NCBI GenBank assembly: GCA_022704885.1
Contig: JAKJFO010000002.1
Span: 13,268 to 77,267 of the forward strand
Direction of reading: 5' to 3'
Origin: Candidatus Rifleibacteriota bacterium
Lineage (GTDB): Bacteria > Riflebacteria > Ozemobacteria > Ozemobacterales > Ozemobacteraceae
DNA length: 64,000 nt
The notes beneath the pieces are model-generated. The model was given only the letters and a program-made list of their open reading frames with translations. It was not told the DNA's origin and did not search any database. The first letter of the stretch is position 1. The number at the start of each line of letters is the position of its first letter. Both the position numbers and the translations under genes were made by a program. Of the stretch, positions 61,749 through 64,000 are shown piece by piece.

Positions 61749-63293
61749 ATGAAGCTTTTCATTATCAAAATCCGTCAGAGAATTTTATCGATGCACAATG
61801 TGAAAAAGATCAGGCTGATAATCGGGGTTACTGTTCTTGCTGCTTTCATAGCCGCGTGGTTGCGCTATGACACCTTTGGCAGGGCTGCGGCGTTTCTTGA
61901 AGAGACTCAGCTCGTCTACGCCGTTTTTGAGCTGCCGATGCTGGCGGCGGTTATTGCTCTGGCGATAATACTTCTGACCACTCTGCTGGTGGGAAGGGTT
62001 TACTGCTCGACGATCTGCCCGCTCGGCCTGCTGCAGGATCTGATCGCGCGCCTGACCCGGCAATTCAACCGCAAACCCTATCAGGCTTTATCACCGCACA
62101 CACAACTGCACGCTGCCGTATTCACACTGGCGGGCGGCGCGGCAGCAGCCGGCTTCATTCTGCCACTGGCGGTTCTGGAGCCATTTTCTACCTTCGGGCA
62201 GATTTTTGCCGGCATCTTCCAACCGCTGGCGGCAAAGTTCTTTTTGGCTGCCGCACCGATGGTATCGACCGGCATCAACTGGTTCGGGCAGGCAGCAGCC
62301 CGGCCATTTTCAATGCAGAACAGCCTGATTGCAGCATTTCTGCTGACCGCTCTGACCTTTGCCGTTTACAAGGCCGGGCGCATTTACTGCAATACGCTCT
62401 GCCCTGTCGGCGCCATTCTGCGCTTTGTTGCCAGGCACTCGATTTTTCGCCTCTCGATCGACGAGAGCGCCTGCACCAGCTGCCGACTCTGCGAAAAGGC
62501 ATGCAAAGCCGGATGTATCGATGTTGTCAGCAAAACGCTCGATTTTTCACGCTGTGTCAGCTGCTATAACTGCGCTGCCAGCTGCAACTTCGCGGCGATA
62601 AAATTCGGCCGGGCAACTGCCACAGCGTCTGAAAAACAGTCATTTTTACCGGGGCGACGCGCTGCGATTGCAACCATGGCAGGAGCTGCTGCTGGCTATA
62701 TGCTGCCAAAAGCTTTGTTGGCCGGCATTGAAAGCCCGGCAAAAATTCTGCCGCCCGGCGCAATGAATGCCGAACGCTTTTATCAGGCCTGCATTTCGTG
62801 TCACCTCTGTGTAACAGCCTGCCCTTCTTCAGTAATCAAGCCTTCAGCCGCACCAGAAAGCCCGCTGAGTCTGCTCAAACCATCACTCGATTTCGAGCTG
62901 GGCATGTGCGAGCAGAACTGCAATCTCTGTTCGCAGATCTGCCCGGTTAACGCGATTCAGCCGGTCGAATCCGACAAAAAGAAGCTCATGAAGATAGGCG
63001 AAGTCGAATACATCAAACGACTCTGCGTAGTCGAAACCGACGGTAACGACTGCGGCGCCTGCGCCGAGCACTGCCCGACCCAGGCGGTGCGGATGGTTCC
63101 TTACAAAAATAATCTGATGATTCCGCAGACAGATCCATCGATCTGCATCGGCTGCGGCAGCTGTGAGCACATCTGCCCGGTTCGACCGAACCGCGCAATC
63201 ATCGTTCACCCGGTAAAACAGCAGACCTTCATCGAAATGCCAGAACCAGAGGCGCTCCCTGACTCGGGACAACCCACCGAATTTCCCTTCTAG
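61749..63293 (+). CDS. Membrane polyferredoxin (NapH-like plus multiple 4Fe-4S domains)
   Basis: The 514-residue protein has four to five membrane helices in the first half, with two NapH-type CxxxCPxG motifs on the cytoplasmic side (CSTICPLG near 103 and CNTLCPVG near 218), followed by cluster motifs CTSCRLCEKAC-KAGC, CVSCYNCAASC, a RR-containing hydrophobic segment (GRRAAIATMAGAAAGYML), and CISCHLCVTACP, CNLCSQICP, CGACAEHCP and CIGCGSCEHICP. It likely moves electrons from the membrane quinone pool or a dehydrogenase to an exported partner, perhaps the DUF362 protein. The internal twin-Arg segment after the first clusters hints at a Tat-type helix or a fusion of NapH- and NapG-like parts. 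Start uncertain: ATG 61749 used; GTG 61701 and ATG 61791 possible. Confidence 0.85.
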   Translation: MKLFIIKIRQRILSMHNVKKIRLIIGVTVLAAFIAAWLRYDTFGRAAAFLEETQLVYAVFELPMLAAVIALAIILLTTLLVGRVYCSTICPLGLLQDLIARLTRQFNRKPYQALSPHTQLHAAVFTLAGGAAAAGFILPLAVLEPFSTFGQIFAGIFQPLAAKFFLAAAPMVSTGINWFGQAAARPFSMQNSLIAAFLLTALTFAVYKAGRIYCNTLCPVGAILRFVARHSIFRLSIDESACTSCRLCEKACKAGCIDVVSKTLDFSRCVSCYNCAASCNFAAIKFGRATATASEKQSFLPGRRAAIATMAGAAAGYMLPKALLAGIESPAKILPPGAMNAERFYQACISCHLCVTACPSSVIKPSAAPESPLSLLKPSLDFELGMCEQNCNLCSQICPVNAIQPVESDKKKLMKIGEVEYIKRLCVVETDGNDCGACAEHCPTQAVRMVPYKNNLMIPQTDPSICIGCGSCEHICPVRPNRAIIVHPVKQQTFIEMPEPEALPDSGQPTEFPF

Positions 63294-63310
63294 TTTTTGA
63301 AAATCTCTCC

Positions 63311-63340
63311 TTGCGTTTTGCGGCTAAAAACCGTTAAGAT
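63311..63340 (+). promoter_or_regulatory. Putative promoter of the 63376-63858 gene
   Basis: TTGCGT, an 18-base spacer and TAAGAT. Weak match. Confidence 0.25.
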
Positions 63341-63375
63341 AGGCGCCGCAAATATATATGCATGGAGAGAGAAAA

Positions 63376-63858
63376 ATGAAAAAGATTGTTGCCCTGTGCC
63401 TTGTTGGCGTCTGCTTTACTGCCGTAATAGCTGAAGCGAAGCCGAAAAAGAAAGACACTCCACGCTACACCCGCCAGGAAATTGTCGATCCCCGCACAAC
63501 CGATGAAAAAGAACCATGGCTCAAAGCCAGATTCGACATCCCGGAAAAAGGCATTCTTCTGCGCCACGCCGAAGAAATCATGGCACTGCAGAAACCTCAG
63601 CACCAGAACCTGCCTCCCGGACTCGCCAAAAAAGTGGCCCGTGGCAAGCGCCTGCCACCAGGCTGGCAGAAAAAGCTGGCAATAGGCAGAACCTGCCCGG
63701 AAGACGTTTACGCGCACACCATCAAGCTGCCGGACCACATCCTGTATAAGCTTCCCAGGCAGCCTGAAGGCACTATGCTCGTAACGATAGAAGGCAAGGT
63801 GGTTCGCCTCATCGAAGCGACAAAAACCATCGCAGACGTGCTTAACCTCAAGTGGTAA
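63376..63858 (+). CDS. Small exported protein with LPPG repeats
   Basis: The 160-residue product (start ATG 63376, GGAG eight bases upstream; the ATG at 63358 is too early) has a signal peptide ending AVIAEA and a Lys-rich segment. The central part has two copies of LPPG-x2-KK (LPPGLAKKVARGKR, LPPGWQKKLAIG), a pattern seen in small periplasmic proteins, often with an inhibitor or stress role. The C-terminal 45 residues (VYAHTIKLPDHILYKL onward) form a short beta-rich part. Function unknown. Confidence 0.7.
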   Translation: MKKIVALCLVGVCFTAVIAEAKPKKKDTPRYTRQEIVDPRTTDEKEPWLKARFDIPEKGILLRHAEEIMALQKPQHQNLPPGLAKKVARGKRLPPGWQKKLAIGRTCPEDVYAHTIKLPDHILYKLPRQPEGTMLVTIEGKVVRLIEATKTIADVLNLKW

Positions 63859-63908
63859 AAGTGGCCGCAGATAAGCAGCCGAAACAGATTTAATCGGAAA
63901 GAGACTAT

Positions 63909-64000
63909 ATGGACGCAAATGTAACGCCCGGCAGAGGGCAATGGGGTTCGAAAATCGGCTTTATTATGGCGGCTGCCGGCTCAGCGGTCGGTCTTGGCAA
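63909..64000 (+). CDS. Sodium:neurotransmitter symporter (SNF) family transporter, 5' part
   Basis: Only 30 codons are visible before the window ends. The product reads RGQWGSKIGFIMAAAGSAVGLG, the first helix of the SNF/NSS (LeuT-fold) family, whose unwound region binds sodium and substrate (GSAVGLGN in the full protein). Such proteins import amino acids or related compounds with sodium. GGAAAG lies before the ATG at 63909. Substrate cannot be told from this part. Confidence 0.88.
   Translation, partial: MDANVTPGRGQWGSKIGFIMAAAGSAVGLG

Noticed and set aside
1..64000. CRISPR arrays, tRNA or rRNA genes, phage or IS transposases
   Set aside because: No regularly spaced repeat of 23-40 bases, no cloverleaf-like sequence and no transposase, integrase or capsid-type product was seen on either strand.

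Overview
The window comes from a free-living or environmental Gram-negative-type bacterium of about 50% GC. It has Tat and lipoprotein signals, type IV prepilins, several membrane-anchored class III nucleotide cyclases and strong Shine-Dalgarno sites. No rRNA, tRNA, phage, IS transposase or CRISPR array was seen. The mix of many prepilin-like proteins, multi-sensor cyclases and large unfamiliar secreted proteins suggests a poorly cultivated deep lineage. Candidatus Riflebacteria would fit, but that is a guess from gene style.

Region 1 (1-15.3 kb) holds a sensor cyclase cut by the left edge, a long-form urocanate hydratase, a methyltransferase, an unknown two-gene unit, a secreted EEP-fold phosphoesterase, a pair of overlapping genes for membrane cyclases, a Sel1 lipoprotein, a DPM1-like glycosyltransferase and a DHH phosphoesterase. 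The two overlapping cyclases have complementary active-site losses, so they look like halves of one heterodimeric enzyme.

Region 2 (15.5-41.8 kb) is a large surface and secretion locus. Three separate cassettes (15.5-18.8, 27.5-29.2 and 37.8-41.8 kb) each encode one PilX/GspK-like, one PilV/GspI-like and one PilW/GspJ-like pseudopilin, that is, a complete tip complex each. No major pilin, ATPase or secretin is present. Between them lie two ECF sigma factors, two anti-sigma proteins joining a ZAS zinc finger, one membrane helix and a FecR domain, a 1682-residue secreted protein with dockerin-like calcium loops, several exported helical or TPR proteins, and a GAF-GAF-PAS-cyclase-TPR protein. 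Most of the block from 41.8 down to 19.7 kb runs on the minus strand with tight or overlapping junctions.

Region 3 (42-48.8 kb) holds an amidohydrolase (SAH/MTA-deaminase type) fused to a CYTH domain, a HAD phosphatase, a YwbE protein, small unknown genes, a REP-like palindrome, a 158-nt multi-hairpin element that may encode a structured RNA, and an exported HExxH metallopeptidase.

Region 4 (48.8-58.7 kb) is one eight-gene minus-strand operon with overlapping or nearly touching genes. It encodes a soluble FtsH-like AAA protease, a 1003-residue protein, a RavA-like MoxR ATPase, a 439-residue protein, a radical-SAM activase-like protein and three small unknowns. It resembles the FtsH/vWA/MoxR 'ternary' systems proposed from comparative genomics as conflict or stress systems, and is the best candidate here for a little-described system.

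Region 5 (58.7-64 kb) holds small membrane proteins, TatC, a divergent Tat-signal DUF362 protein, a membrane polyferredoxin, a small exported protein and the start of a sodium:solute symporter of the SNF family.
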